From contig JABANP010000063.1 of assembly GCA_013115135.1 (NCBI GenBank), forward strand, positions 119,248 through 183,247: 64,000 nucleotides of DNA. Direction: 5' to 3'. This stretch comes from Perkinsus olseni (taxonomy: Eukaryota > Perkinsozoa > Perkinsida > Perkinsidae). A program made the translations under genes and the position numbers. Positions within the stretch are counted from its first letter, which is position 1. Every line of letters begins with the position of its first letter. Below, piece by piece: positions 44,946 through 57,400 of this stretch. The notes under the pieces are model-generated. The model had not been told where the DNA came from and ran no database searches. It saw only the letters and a list, made by a program, of their open reading frames with translations.

Positions 44946-45671
44946 TAACAAAAATTCGAGCCTCCTGCAACTCATTGCTCCACCCGGCAAGCAGACAACC
45001 AAACTAATTTTGCCCAATCTTGAGTTCATTTCGGGGCGCGCGCGTTTACGGAGTCCGTCGCGCACGCCCAGATCCCGAATTCGCGGAGGTTTTGTGTTCA
45101 CCGAACACTGTTCAGTCAACTGGCTCTGTACTGGCTTTGTGATGCGTATAATCTGCCATGTCGGACGTCTATAATCCCGTTTCTACTTGAAAAAGTGGCT
45201 CTGGGGAAATAGGATCGATATTCACTCGTCGAGGAGCGATGGAGTCCGGCGGTTACCGCTCGGATGGTCTACTTTGAGCAGGCAGCAAGCATGTGTTGAC
45301 GCTTTCTGAGTCACAAATTGTGAGTGCCTCGTTGTGTTATGAGTGCTACGCGCTTCTTAAACTCTACGGTGCACCTTGTTAGAGTCCCTTAATGCGAGGG
45401 CCAATTGGGGATTGGTTCGATTATCGGTGGCCGTTTGCCGATACTCCCACTCGGATTGTCCGGGTTCGGGGCGAATGAGGTGGACGTGTCTCCTGACAGT
45501 CGAATATGTGATGAACTCGTTGATGAGTAGCGTTGCTTTGGGCAAATCATCGACCGGAAGCGCTGCAGCAGCACTAAGGTCGAGCCGCCTGGACTGCTTT
45601 ATACGGCAAGTAGTGGCCTCATCCAGCTTAGTGTTGTTTTTGTTAACGGAACCTTCTCGTGAGAGTTCGTA
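44946..45671. other. Divergent promoter region of KH copy B and Rpn5
   Basis: 726 bases between two start codons on opposite strands. Open frames on either strand lack motifs or splice partners. No core promoter element was recognised. Confidence 0.5.
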
Positions 45672-48333
45672 ATGGCTGACGAAGCAGCGAGTACCGTGGT
45701 GAACAGAGGCCTTGACTCCCTGGTCAAGGACCCCAGAGCTACTCAAGATTTCAGCGCCGAAGCCGACACTGTTATTTCAAACAGCCGCGATATGGCCAAG
45801 GCAAGATTCGTGTTTGCTTCGGTCGGTTGTTGAGCGCACTTGGCAGGCTGGACGACTCGATGAGGCCTTGGAGGCGCTGGCGGTGTTGGAGAAGAAGGCC
45901 CGACAGGCCAGTGATGCGGCAACGTGCAGTCGCCTCCTAGTGGAAATGGCCACTCTGCTGTAAGGAGAGGTGTAAACGAGAATACGCACATGGTCGGAGC
46001 AGATACAATGCGAAGCAGTTCGATCGGCTGCTGGAGATGATACACACCATGACGAAGAAGCGCGGCCAGCTCAAACGTGCGGTGGCTGATTTGGTAAACT
46101 GCAGTTGAGTAGTGGTGGTTGCGTAATAAAGCGCGGTATAGGTACATGTGTGCATGGGCTGGTTGGATAACTTGGATAGAAAGCAGCAGTACGCTATGGT
46201 TGACACCCTCTCGGAGGTCACGGAAGGTAGTATTACGCACGATGGATTCGGCCTGCCGCCGTAAATTAACAGGCCCGCGTGGATTCGTAGTAGACTCGAA
46301 TGTGAGTGACTTTTGATGCACAGTGTGTCAACATCGACAGCAAATCCGTGCGTCGTAGTACTTGCTATTGATGAAATGAACAGGGTGACAGTAACGATCG
46401 GCTGCTGTTAGAGCGAAGGGCTGCTGATTAGCCATTGCTGCTTGTAACGGGGGTTATACTGGAAGCTCAAACTTGATGGTTCAGGCAAGATATTCGTGGA
46501 AGTCGAGCGTGCCAGGCTACGTTTGAGGTTGGCGCACATGAAGGAGCAAGATGGTGACCCGACTGAGGTATGCTTAGGGATATATTACCTTTCTCCTGAA
46601 GACGGGGCTTCACCTCTCTGTCGTTTCTTCCCGAACTACCGATGAACTCCGGTCTGAATGCCGACTTTTCAGGCGGCAAACATCATTCAAGACGAACAGA
46701 TCGAAACATGCGGTGCGATGGAGAAGAACGAGAAGGCCGAGTACATTCTGGAGCAGGTGAGGAGGCGATATTTGCGCGTGGTATCATAGCTCCATCCTCT
46801 TTTTCTCTTCCCAGATGCGCCTGGTCCTTCGGAAAGGCGACTATATTCGTAAGCTGCGCGCTCAGCGGCCGCCGTCCAGGAGTTCGAATGGGGTCTTTTT
46901 TGCTAGGCACGCAAATCATATCCAGGAAAGATCAACCCAAGGCAGTTGGAGAGGGACGAGGGCATGCAAGATATCAAAATCACCTACTATACGTAACCAT
47001 CGCGGATCTCGCCGGCGGCGGTCACTTTCACGCGTTGCAGGTATCTTGTTCGCTACTGGCTTCATGAGAAGAATTACCTCGAGGTGATCGTGGAGGTTGT
47101 GAACGTTCGATTCAATTCGCATTTTGCTTTCCGACAGGTGTATAAGTGCTACCGTGCTATTCTGAATACCAAGAAGACTCAGGAGGATGAGTCCAGGTGG
47201 ACTGAGGTACTATCGGGATCCTGTCGTGGCGGCTCTGAAGCCCTATACCATTTTTACAGGCCCTCGAGTGCTCGGTGTTATATCTCATCCTGTCGCCCTA
47301 CTCTAACGAGCAAACTGATTCTCTCTACAAGCTGCGGGAATCCGAGAAGAAGCGTCTCGAGAGTGTGCCAGTCTACAGGTGGACTTCCGTAGAAGCACTA
47401 AGTGCCTGCGACTGACTTGTTTCATTGGTCAGTGGCCTTTTGGACGCCTTTTTGGCCGAGGAATTGGTGCCCACACCACTCCCGAATGAGGCAACCATCA
47501 AGGCTTATAAGGTAGCCTTATCGTCTGGGGTTTCCTCCGTGATGGTTTCCTCTAGGTCTTCGATGACGCGGCGGCCGACAAAGAGCCGGAGTATCAAGGG
47601 TGAGCTCCATTACACCTGTGTTTCTCAGTATTTGCTCGTTGTCAGCGGTTCTGAGAGGTGGAACCTTTTCCGAAAGCGCGTTGTCCAGCATGTAAGCTTC
47701 CGGTGCTTCACTCACTTGTGGCCCATTTCATTGCCTTGGGTCCTGAGAAACCTCTTGTTTCGCGAGATTCGTTACATCCCGCGGCTTGCTCATCGCTTCT
47801 CGCACTCAACCCTTCTTCAGAATATCGTGAAGGTGGCCGCCGTGTACTACACTAGGATTCATACTGCGTCTCTGTAAGTCGCATCCCTGCTAGCAAAGGC
47901 ACGGCAAGCTGAGCCTTTCTCGTCGAATTTCAGGGCGAAAATGATCGGTGTTACTGTGGACGAGACTGAGAAGGAAGTCTGTGAGCTGGTCACCGGTGGT
48001 TTCCTCGCCGCTAAGATTGATCGTCCTGCCGGGATAATCAGGTAGGTCGAGTCCGCTATCGAGGAGGCGATAATACGCGCCCCACTACCTCCCGTGACTG
48101 GCAGCGTTGCGTTTTTGTGCACGTGAGCGCGTGGGGAAACGTTCTTCCGTTGCAGGTTCGGTCGAAGGCTGACGACAACCCAGCGTCTGGATAAATGGGG
48201 TTCCGATATACACAACCTGTTGGACTTGGTCGAGTCCACTGGTCACCTCATCGCGAAGGAGCAAATGGTACTAGATGGGATGGGCCATCGTGTAACCTTT
48301 AATGACTCAATTCTTCTCTGGTCGACGCCGTAG
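45672..48333 (+). CDS. PSMD12: 26S proteasome non-ATPase regulatory subunit, Rpn5/PSMD12
   Basis: A lid component of the 19S regulatory particle, carrying the PCI fold. Exons in order: MADEAASTVVNRGLDSLVKD; a helix RLDEALEALAVLEKKARQAS matching the human LxEVIETLLSLEKQTRTASD helix; QFDRLLEMIHTMTKKRGQLK; KIFVEVERARLRLRLAHMKE; AANIIQDEQIETCGAMEKNE and AEYILEQMRLVLRKGDY (family MRLCLAVKDYIRTQ); QIISRKINP; CYRAILNTKKTQEDES; SVLYLILSPYSNEQTDSLYK; GLLDAFLAEELVP; and NIVKVAAVYYTRIH, RAKMIGVTVDETEKEVCELV, LAAKIDRPAGIIRF and VESTGHLIAKEQM as the PCI winged helix. At least a dozen introns, many about 40-80 nt. The final codons after KEQM to the TAG at 48331 are less certain because a donor could lie just after KEQM. 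Confidence 0.88.
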
Positions 48334-48490
48334 TTGGTGTGATTTCCGTGTCACTCGCTTTTCGGACACTCGTTCCTGCCTTATCAGATTAGCGCTGCTC
48401 GAGCGAAGATGCGTGCGAGATCTACGGCCGCGAAGTAAGTATTACACCCTTATGTGTTGCTGGTGTCGGATAAGTTTCATTGCGGAGCCG

Positions 48491-51400
48491 ATGGCTGCTC
48501 TTGCGTTCGTCCTTATCGGTCAGGATGACAGCGCTGTTATGACGGTCTGGGTTGTGAGTTTGGGGGGAGGCTTAGCATCGCTTGTCGCGTTTTTGCGTCG
48601 AACTCGAAAGGAGCTCGAATTGGTAGTCCCGGTCGATCTTCTGCCTCGCGGTGGAATGAGTCGATTGTCATGAAAGCTGTGTATCAGCTGTTGCCCACCC
48701 GTCGTTGGATAGGAACAGGTCCTCTGTACCACATATGGCAATGAGAACTCGATAACAGTTTCATGGGGTACGTACCACCCACTAACACCTATTCTCTTCC
48801 TGCTACTACAGTTATATCGCTTCCCTCCAATTGTGGTTGTACAAGAACTTCTCAGTGAGCTCCTGGTTCAGTCGCTAGGAAAGAGAATCCTTCTTCGGGG
48901 TGGAAACAAATTGTCGGGGAGTGAGCGTGGAGTAGAAGAGATCTTTGCTGTCGAAGATATCCTGGATGACCACTCCTGGGCGGCTATTATCTCAACGATC
49001 GTGGTATGTTTAACAGCTTGAGCGTTTTTCCACCAACTCTCCTTCCGTCTGAGTGATGACCAAATGCCCACCTTCCTCCTCGTCGAGTGGCGCCGACAGG
49101 ATGGATTTCATGAGGCTAGCCTTGGTTATATACGACCCAGATGGACTGTAGTATCGGGGACACTCACTTCTTTCCGTCCCATACGTGCCATCATTTCGCC
49201 TTGTATGTCTGGTATCCTCGTTTTTCAGAATTGATCGTGATCTCTGGTCCAGAGAGCGCTTCTGGACAAGCAATGTGCTGTACACTCTAGTGTGGGCCGG
49301 CCACGGGTGGATGTGGAACCGTGCTTGGGGTCCGTACGCCTTGGCTACTCTGAAGAAGCTCGACGTTGAATGTCCGATCCGAAAGAACGCGGATTGCTAC
49401 ACCGAGATCTCCAAAGAAGATGTGCTAAACCCTCAGCGCGCGCTGAGTAAGGTTCACGAAGTTCTGTCCACCCATCCGCTGGTCGCCGTGCCGTGGCCGG
49501 TACTGGTGGAGAGGTCGTGGAAGTTGCAACCGAAGAAAGTGGCGCTCACTTGTGGAGATCAGAAGGTCACTTATGAAGAGTTTGTGGCATACGCTGGCAT
49601 TGTGCAGCGTATGGCTATGCGTACGATGGGATCGGGGACTCATGTTTTGGTGACCTTCTCGGACACCCCATCGTCGAGGCTCACTTGGGCCGTGGTTATG
49701 TATGCTTTGGCCGCTTCGGGAGTGCCCTTTTCTCTAATGGACAGACGGACTCTATCGAAAACACCCGCTCGCGAGAGAGTGCTCGAGCGTTGGGAACCGA
49801 AAGCGTGGATTTGCTGTGATCCTGAGGCTCATACTGTTCCAGTCGGGGGCATGGTGAGGATTCCTTTTCGCACGGACGTAGTACTGGACTTGGCCGGGAA
49901 ACAAGTTGTTGTCGATGGCGTGAGGAGCCCGGTTCAATTCCCCGTGGAGGCACCACATATCCTCGCCACAGCTGAGTCACCATGCTTCGTGGACTGGACG
50001 AGTGGGAGCACGAGCGGCCTCCCGAAGGGTGTTGTTACTACGCATAAAACCCTAATTAACATGATGCTTTGGGCGTGGTGTGATGAGCGCATGTTTTTCA
50101 ACGGCGGAGCGATGCACGAAGTGGTGGCTGCAAATCTTTTTCTGTTGTGGTATTGGTGGCAGCCGCTCTGTATTGGCGCTTCGACGGTGCTCATTCAGGA
50201 CAAGGAACTCACCGATTTGGTAGGGCGTGGAACTGACACCGGTCCGTGAAGTAGGTGCGCGCTTTGTCAGGAGGTGCACGTCAACAAGCTGCGCAGTGAT
50301 GAAGTGACTATTGTGGATTGCATGACGCCGTCCTTGTTGGGTGCCATGATTGATTATGCCAACAACGAGGTGGGTTCTCGGGAACATCTTCCGGTCCTCT
50401 GAAATTAAGGACCTCACTCTCCCGGGAGAGGCCGACAACGCAGCCTTGCTGAGTGCGACTCTCGCAGCCAACGTGTCGGGCGGGGGTCAGAATCGGCGGT
50501 GGAGACACCCCGAAATTCCTTTTTTCTTCCTCGGAGCATATCCGCTATCTCAGGATGACGCGTCAGCCAAGCGCCTGCCTGCCAAAATAGTGGTGAGCGG
50601 TGAGCCACTATCGGAACAGGTAGGATATTTTAACGCGGCCCAACCGCGTTATTCACAGGTCGGTCACAGGTCTGTCGGAAGTTCTTCGCGACGCAGCCTA
50701 AGGAGTCCCGCCTCGTCAACTTGTTTTCCACTACTGAGACTGGCGATGCTGCCTTCTATTCTATGACTGCAGCGGATTTGCCTCTCTGGGCGGACTCTAT
50801 GGCGTTCGCTCCGATAGGAAGCCCTATATGGAACATCAAGCTGCACATAGAGGACACTAAGGAGAATGGTATGTCAGCTCCATGATGGTTTCGCTCCAGG
50901 CTGTGCCTCTTGCTGAGCGCTCGTTCATTCTGTGTAACGGAGTATGATCAGCTGCCACTAACACCTCTCAAGGGAATGTTTGTTTGTCAGGTGCGATGAA
51001 TAGAGGGGAAGGAGAACTCTTCGTGGATCATATCGGCGGCACCATGTCCTATGTGAACGACAGGGAGCAAACTGCTTCCGGCTTCAGCTCCCGGTATGGG
51101 TGGAGGTCTCGAGATAGAGTGAAATCGATTGATGGACTTGGCCTTGTTATTCTGGGCAGAGCGGACGACAAAACGTCAAGGTGGGCCGTCCTCGGGAAGC
51201 GCTATGCAGGTCTTTCATAGGCCCCTTCGAACCCGAACTTAACTGTGCTCTGTTTCTCCCGTCAGATTCGCGGATTCAAAGTCGACTTACGCCTGGTCGA
51301 GTCCAAGTGCCGAGATCTCAAGGGAGTGGCGGAAGTGTGCGCGATGGCTGTTGAGGAGGAGCTAGTCGTTGCCTACACTGTTACAGCAACTAGCGGAAAT

Positions 51401-54400
51401 GTCGAGCCCGGCGACCTGCTGGATTGCCTCCGCGGAGCGAATCTTCCCGAGGGGCACGTCCCACAGAGGGCTATTCTGTGGGAGGGCAACTTCCCCATGA
51501 TGAAGACCGGCAAGGTAGATAAGAACGCCATCAAGAGAAGCGTCTGCGATGCGAGAAAGTCACGCGAGAAGGGCCCGGCTAACGACGTCAAGGTCGGCAG
51601 ACAGAGTGTGCACCGTGCTGTTGAGGCGCGAGTGGCTGCCGTCTGGGAGGACACGCTCGGCATCGACTTCGACATCGATAGCTCGTTCTGGCGTCACTGC
51701 GGTGGCCAATCGCTGACAGCTATGAGAATAGCCGCGGCGCTGAGGATACCGGCGAAGCTCATGCTCGACGGGACATTAGACACCCCGAGGGACATCATCA
51801 AACTACTTGACGCAAAACCCGGGGTGCTCCGAATAGGGGGTCCGCAGCTTGGCGTCGGCATTGAGCGGAGCGACGCTGGGAGAGATCGTCGCATCGCTGT
51901 GATTGGAGCTAGTGGAAGATGGCCCGGCATCGGCCAGACAAGTTTCTCGAGCCTTCTGGAGGCGCTGAGTGGCAAGTCTGGTCCGTTCAACCCCTTCGCT
52001 GTTCCTCCGGACGGCCATACAGGTGTTGGTAAGTGAGAGCGGGTCTCCCTGGATGCTGGCTACTTGCGGTCAAAATTCAGGTAACGTCCCTGGCGGCTAC
52101 TATCTTGATCCGGCTCTGGTCTCGGGCTTTGACATTGACTTCTGGGCACGCAGGGGAGTTTCGGATCCCGTCCTCCTCGATCCTCATCAACGCATGTGGC
52201 TGGAGATGGCCTATGAAGCTCTCACCGATGGCGGAATGGGCCCTGCGATGGAGAACGGGGATGCGATCAATTGTGGGGTAATACCTTCGGAGCTTTTCTC
52301 GGCTGTCGTTTCTGGGGAGCCGGTCGTCTCTGCAGGTGTTCGTGTCCGGCGGTTCGCTCCCGCACTACCTCACTCTGCTGCTGGAACCTGGCGAAACCCT
52401 CCCCTCCGTTCGCGTGTCTGATCCGGACCGTTATTTCTCGTTGGAGATGGGCAACGACAAGGACTATCTAGCGATGCGCACGAGCCATGCCTTGAACCTA
52501 ACAGGGCCCTCTGTGTGCATCGGCACAGCTTGCTCCTCGGCTCTGGTGGCAGTCTGTCAAGCAGTACAGGCTCTACGTGATGGGGCCTGTGACACGGCCC
52601 TGTGCGGTGGGGTTTCTCTGGTCGTGCCCCAGAACGAGCACGCGAGTCAGGATGGTATGATATGGAGCTCCGATGGTAAATGCAAGCCCTTCACCGACCA
52701 GGCCAGCGGAACGGCGAACAGTAATGGCGGCCACTGCTTCCGTATTGAAGCCCTACGAGGATGCCTTGCGAGACGACGATCCAGTCTACTGCCTCATCTC
52801 GGGTATAGGGGTTTGCAACGATGGCGCCGGCAAGCCTTTCTCCGCTCCTAGCGTTGACGGTCATGAAAGAGCCATTCGAGCCGCGCAGAGTGATTGCGGC
52901 AACGCCACCAGCGGAGATGTGAGAATGATAGAGGCTCATGCTACTGGTACGTACGTTGGAGATCCTATAGAAGCGGAGGCCCTTGCTGGACAGTATTGGA
53001 GGAAGAAGGGCAGTGGTAAAATCTCTGTTGGAAGCGTGAAGGGCAACATCGGCCATGCCAACACAGCCGCTGGGGCTATGGGTTTCGCTAAGGCGGCTAT
53101 GTGCGTCTATGAAGGTGTGCTGGTGCCTTCTGGCTCGTCCTCGGAAGGTAGAACTGGCGTTTGTCGAGGCTTGTAGTATGTTCTTGCTCCTCAGGGGGTG
53201 TGAATCCTTTGCTGTCGCATCGTCTGGAAGCATCCAACATGGAGCTCCAGCGTATCTTTGAGCCGTGGAATGGGTCTCCTCGAGTTGCCGCTGTCAGCGC
53301 TCTGGGGATTGGTGGTACGAACGCCCACGTTATTATCGAAAGCGGGCCGCAGCTGCCCAGGGCACCTAGCCCCGCGTCTGAGGACCATCCTATATATATC
53401 GCTTTGTCTTCCTACGACCAAGAAGGCCTTCAGGAGGAGGCAAGGGCTCTCACAGAGTTCCTTCAGACCTCCCCTGCCCCCGTTGACCTCGTGTCGGTCG
53501 CATTCACGCTAAGTGAATTCCGACCGTCCCTTCCATATCGGTCCATCGTCGAGGTCACGGGCTCGTCAACTGATGCTGTGGTTACGCAGCTCGCGAGTAT
53601 AGATTTTGAGGACGTGCACGAATGTCCTGACACTTGCGACTGTGTTACCCTAGTTTGTCCCGGGCAAGGCCTCACTTTGCCTCAGCCCGGTACGGTATCG
53701 ATCGAACCTGAAGTTGTCTCTCTTTTGGGTGAGGACCCTGTACTCACCTACCACCGTCATCCAAATCCTGTTACTCAACAGGTTGCTCTATTTTCCATCT
53801 CGTATTCCACGACTTTACGTCTTCTACGTATTATACCTAAAGGCACTCGAGTCCAACTGCTTGGTGCTTCGCTTGGCGAATGGGTGGCGGCCACTGTGTG
53901 CGGCGTGATGCCTCTGAAGCAAGCCTTGCAGGTCGTGCGCTTGCGAGCGAGGCTAATCACTGAGGGCAATACGGGAAAGATGCTCGCGGTCAACGGTTTA
54001 ACGATGGAGGATTTACCGAACCTACCGAGGGGCGTCGAAGTAGCCTGCGTGAATGCTGACAAGCGTATTGTTGTGAGCGGCACTCCTGAAGGCATAGAGT
54101 CCTTCAAGACCACGCTGGAAGTGCCAAGCAAAGTTTTGGATACCGCAGGAGCTTTCCATTCTCATTATGTTGATGCTGCTGTTGATGTGCTGGAGAGCCA
54201 AATCCCTGTCCTCGTGCCAGACCTGAAGAAGCCTTGCAAGTACAATCTCATCAGCACGGCCACTCACGGCGACGGCGACTGCGACTTTGGTTCTGTTCGG
54301 TATTGGTGCAGACAAACGAGGAGAACAGTCATGCTAGAACGCGCCTTGAAGGAGGCCGGGAAAGGTGGAACGAGATTCATCGATGTCGGTCCCGGAGCCG

Positions 54401-57400
54401 GCATGAGAACTCTCATCCGGGAGTGCGTCCCTGACGCCGAGGTCTTATGTGCTGCGCGCTACTTCGACAGAGCGACCAAGCCCTCCGGGGAGCGCTGTGG
54501 TCCTCCGGAATCTTGTCCGAGCCGCCAGTGCCCGATGGAGACGGGCTGCGCAGGGTCCCTCGCATTACCTTCGAGGAGATGGAGAAGGACAAAGTGCTGG
54601 CCGCCAGATCGAAGCTCAGAGAGGGACTCCTGCCGGGCGACGACTACCAGTGGCATGGCGAGTATGACGTACACTGAGGTTTGGGAAGAGCTTCCTGTCG
54701 CCCTCTTTCCCAATGGCGAAACTCCCGGGTCGGGTCGCTGGCATTAGCCTCTCAGGGACGGAGCCAAGCTGCGGAGAAGTCCTGTGGTGCCGGAGTGTCT
54801 CCGACTTTGACGTAGCGGTGAGATCGTTGGGTCGGGCTGTGGTGCTTGTTGACCCGGAACCCGACGCTGACCCGATAAGCCTCCTTGGCGATGTTATCGA
54901 CTTTGTCCGGAGGAGTCTCATCCCCAACAGTCGTCTGCTCTCCCGCATGGATACGGTTTTGGTCATTCGTGACTGCCAATGCGCGAGCCCGGTTATCGGC
55001 TTTGTGAGATCGCTTCTCTCCGAGCACGGTGCTGATCTAGGCCTGCGGATTGTCCGGGTCCTGAACACAAACGATATTCCATCTCTCGCTCATTTGCCCA
55101 ATCTGGGAGAGTTCAGAGTGGTTGACGGCAAAATCAAGGTTCGGCAGCTCGGCCGTGACCCGCAAAGAACGCCGAAATCTGATTTGAAGGAGCATCTCGC
55201 CGATGGTGTCGTCGTGATCACTGGCGGCTTCGGTGGGCTCGGACGGCTCGTGGCCAAATGGGCTGCCGATAACCTGCGCTGCAGCAAGATTGTATTGGTT
55301 GGTCGATCGGCCTCCTCACAGCCTAGTTCTCTTTGGCTTGTCATGCCCCGTCGATGTACGAGCCGCTGATGTCAGCAGCAGGGACTCTCTAGTGAGCGCC
55401 TTGTCCGAGTATCGCGGCACCGTGACGACGGTTTTCCACTGCGCTGGTGTTGTGGAGGATACTCTCGTCGAACATGCTCCTTCTGTCTATGAGGAACTCT
55501 ACCAAGCGGTTGCTGCGAAGGTCCTGGGCCCGGTGAATCTTGTGGAGGCATTAGGTTCCGAACCACGGTACGTTCTCTTCTCGTCAAGCTCAAGTGCCTT
55601 TCGGCAGTCCAGGGCAGTCGGTCTATGCAGCTGCTAACGCCGCTTCTGACTTTTTCGCGGAGAACTCGGCCGCGGACGTGCTGTCGATTCAATGGGGCGG
55701 ATGGTCTAAATCTATCGCAGGTAGCATGTCTGCCAAGTACAACGTGAATCCTGCTGCGGGTGAGCGCTTCCTAGCCCCACAGCAGGGCCTTCAGGCGATG
55801 GGCACCCTTCTCAGCGACCTCGTCGCCGGCAACTTGAAGTCGCGCAGTGTGGTGGTCGCTGATGTCTCTGACTGGCAACAATACCTTAGCGCCACAGGGC
55901 TGCCGCGAGAGGCGCCGCTATGGAGTCGGCTTCTTCCTGAGCCCGGTCCAAGTTGGGTACCTAGCATAGGTCAGCTGGCCACGAATGGGAAGTTGAGCTG
56001 GATGGTTGACCACCGGACAGAGGGCGGGATCGTTGTTCCTGCGACGGCTATGATTTTATGGCTCATCGGGTATCCTAAGTTTACCACCGGTGCTCTCGAG
56101 AAGGTAGCTTTCAACAAAGTTCTCTGGGCTGACAAGGGCCAACATGTTGAAACAACGCACGGTGAAGTCAGGGATGGGGACACTGTGTACGCCTCCGCGA
56201 CGAGAAGGGAGATCAAGCGTGCTCATCCTGACTACGTGAGGCGAGCCTTGACGGCCGAAAGTTCTAGCGCGGACGGTAGCTGGAATACAGTTGAAATCTG
56301 TGACCTCTACCAGCGCTATTACAATGAGGGGTTCCTCTATGGCCCATCCTTCAGGCTCCTCAAGTCCGCCAAACGACGCGATGGGATAGTGATGGCCACT
56401 GTGAGTGATGGTCGCCACTTGGCCGCGGTCATGGATGCATGCACGCATGCTTGTGCTCTACTGGATCCTGCCGCCTTTGGTGGGTACCCGAGTAGCATTA
56501 GAAGCGTCCGTTTCGAGTTGGACCGTCCCGACGGGGAAGGGTGCACGGACTGGAGAGTTGTAGTGAAGAAGTCCGAGGTCAATGCGCTGGCCTGCAGCTT
56601 CGACTTGGTCTTGCACCGCCCGTGTTCTGGTCACTGGATAACGTTTGAGGGCTTCACAATGCAGACGACGACGTCAACAAGCACTCTCCACGTGTACCGG
56701 GTCGGAGACCCCGAGACTCTTGACAGCGACGACATCAGAAGCCGACTTCTGAGCTCTCGGGTGATGCGGCCTATGGTCGGACCAGTTGAGATTCCTGAAG
56801 ATCATGGAGGCCCCCAAGGTTGCGGCGAATATGTCATAACACCGGCTGGTAGCGGAGACTTGGATGCGACCTTCGCGCCTGTTCAGCTGGATGGCGGCGC
56901 CGTTGCTCCCGGTGAGGTTTGCTCACAGCGTCCACGCGATACTCTCCACCATCAACAATTTTCAGGCTTCGTTCGCGTGAGTGCTGAATATTGGGGTTTG
57001 TCCTTCCTTGACGCCCTGGCAGCCACTGGAGCCATGCCCATGTCATTCTTCGGCGGTGAACTCTCGGGCATCGTCACTGCTGTGGGAGAAGGGTGAGCCA
57101 CAACTTCATTTACTCGTTCCTTGCATGCAGCGCTCGTTCTGTCTGTTTCGCTGGGCGCTTTACATCGGACTCTGCAGTACTGTTCCTGCAGGGCGGGGAT
57201 AACAGCGTCTGCTTCTCTTGTCAGAGTTTATCACGTCCACCCCGGTGACCTTGTCGGATGTGTAACACTCGGCGCTAGTGGGCTGCGATCCACGATCCTC
57301 CTCCCAGCTGAGTTCTGCTATAAGGTGAGTCGCAAGCTGTGTTTCTCGGAATGACGTCACCCGCTGGGTTTTGTAGGTCCCATCCAATATAAGTCCAGCG

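Noticed and set aside
54980..55400. Suspected frameshift between KR Rossmann motif and ADVSSRD
   Set aside because: A 37-nt GT-AG intron (about 55329-55365) joins the two frames in the right phase, so no indel is needed.
52673..55650. Programmed ribosomal frameshifting as the cause of frame breaks in the megasynthase
   Set aside because: Frameshift translation is described for mitochondrial genes in Perkinsus, but no shared slippery site recurs at these breaks, and the KR and KH copy A breaks fall in short homopolymers where indel errors are expected.
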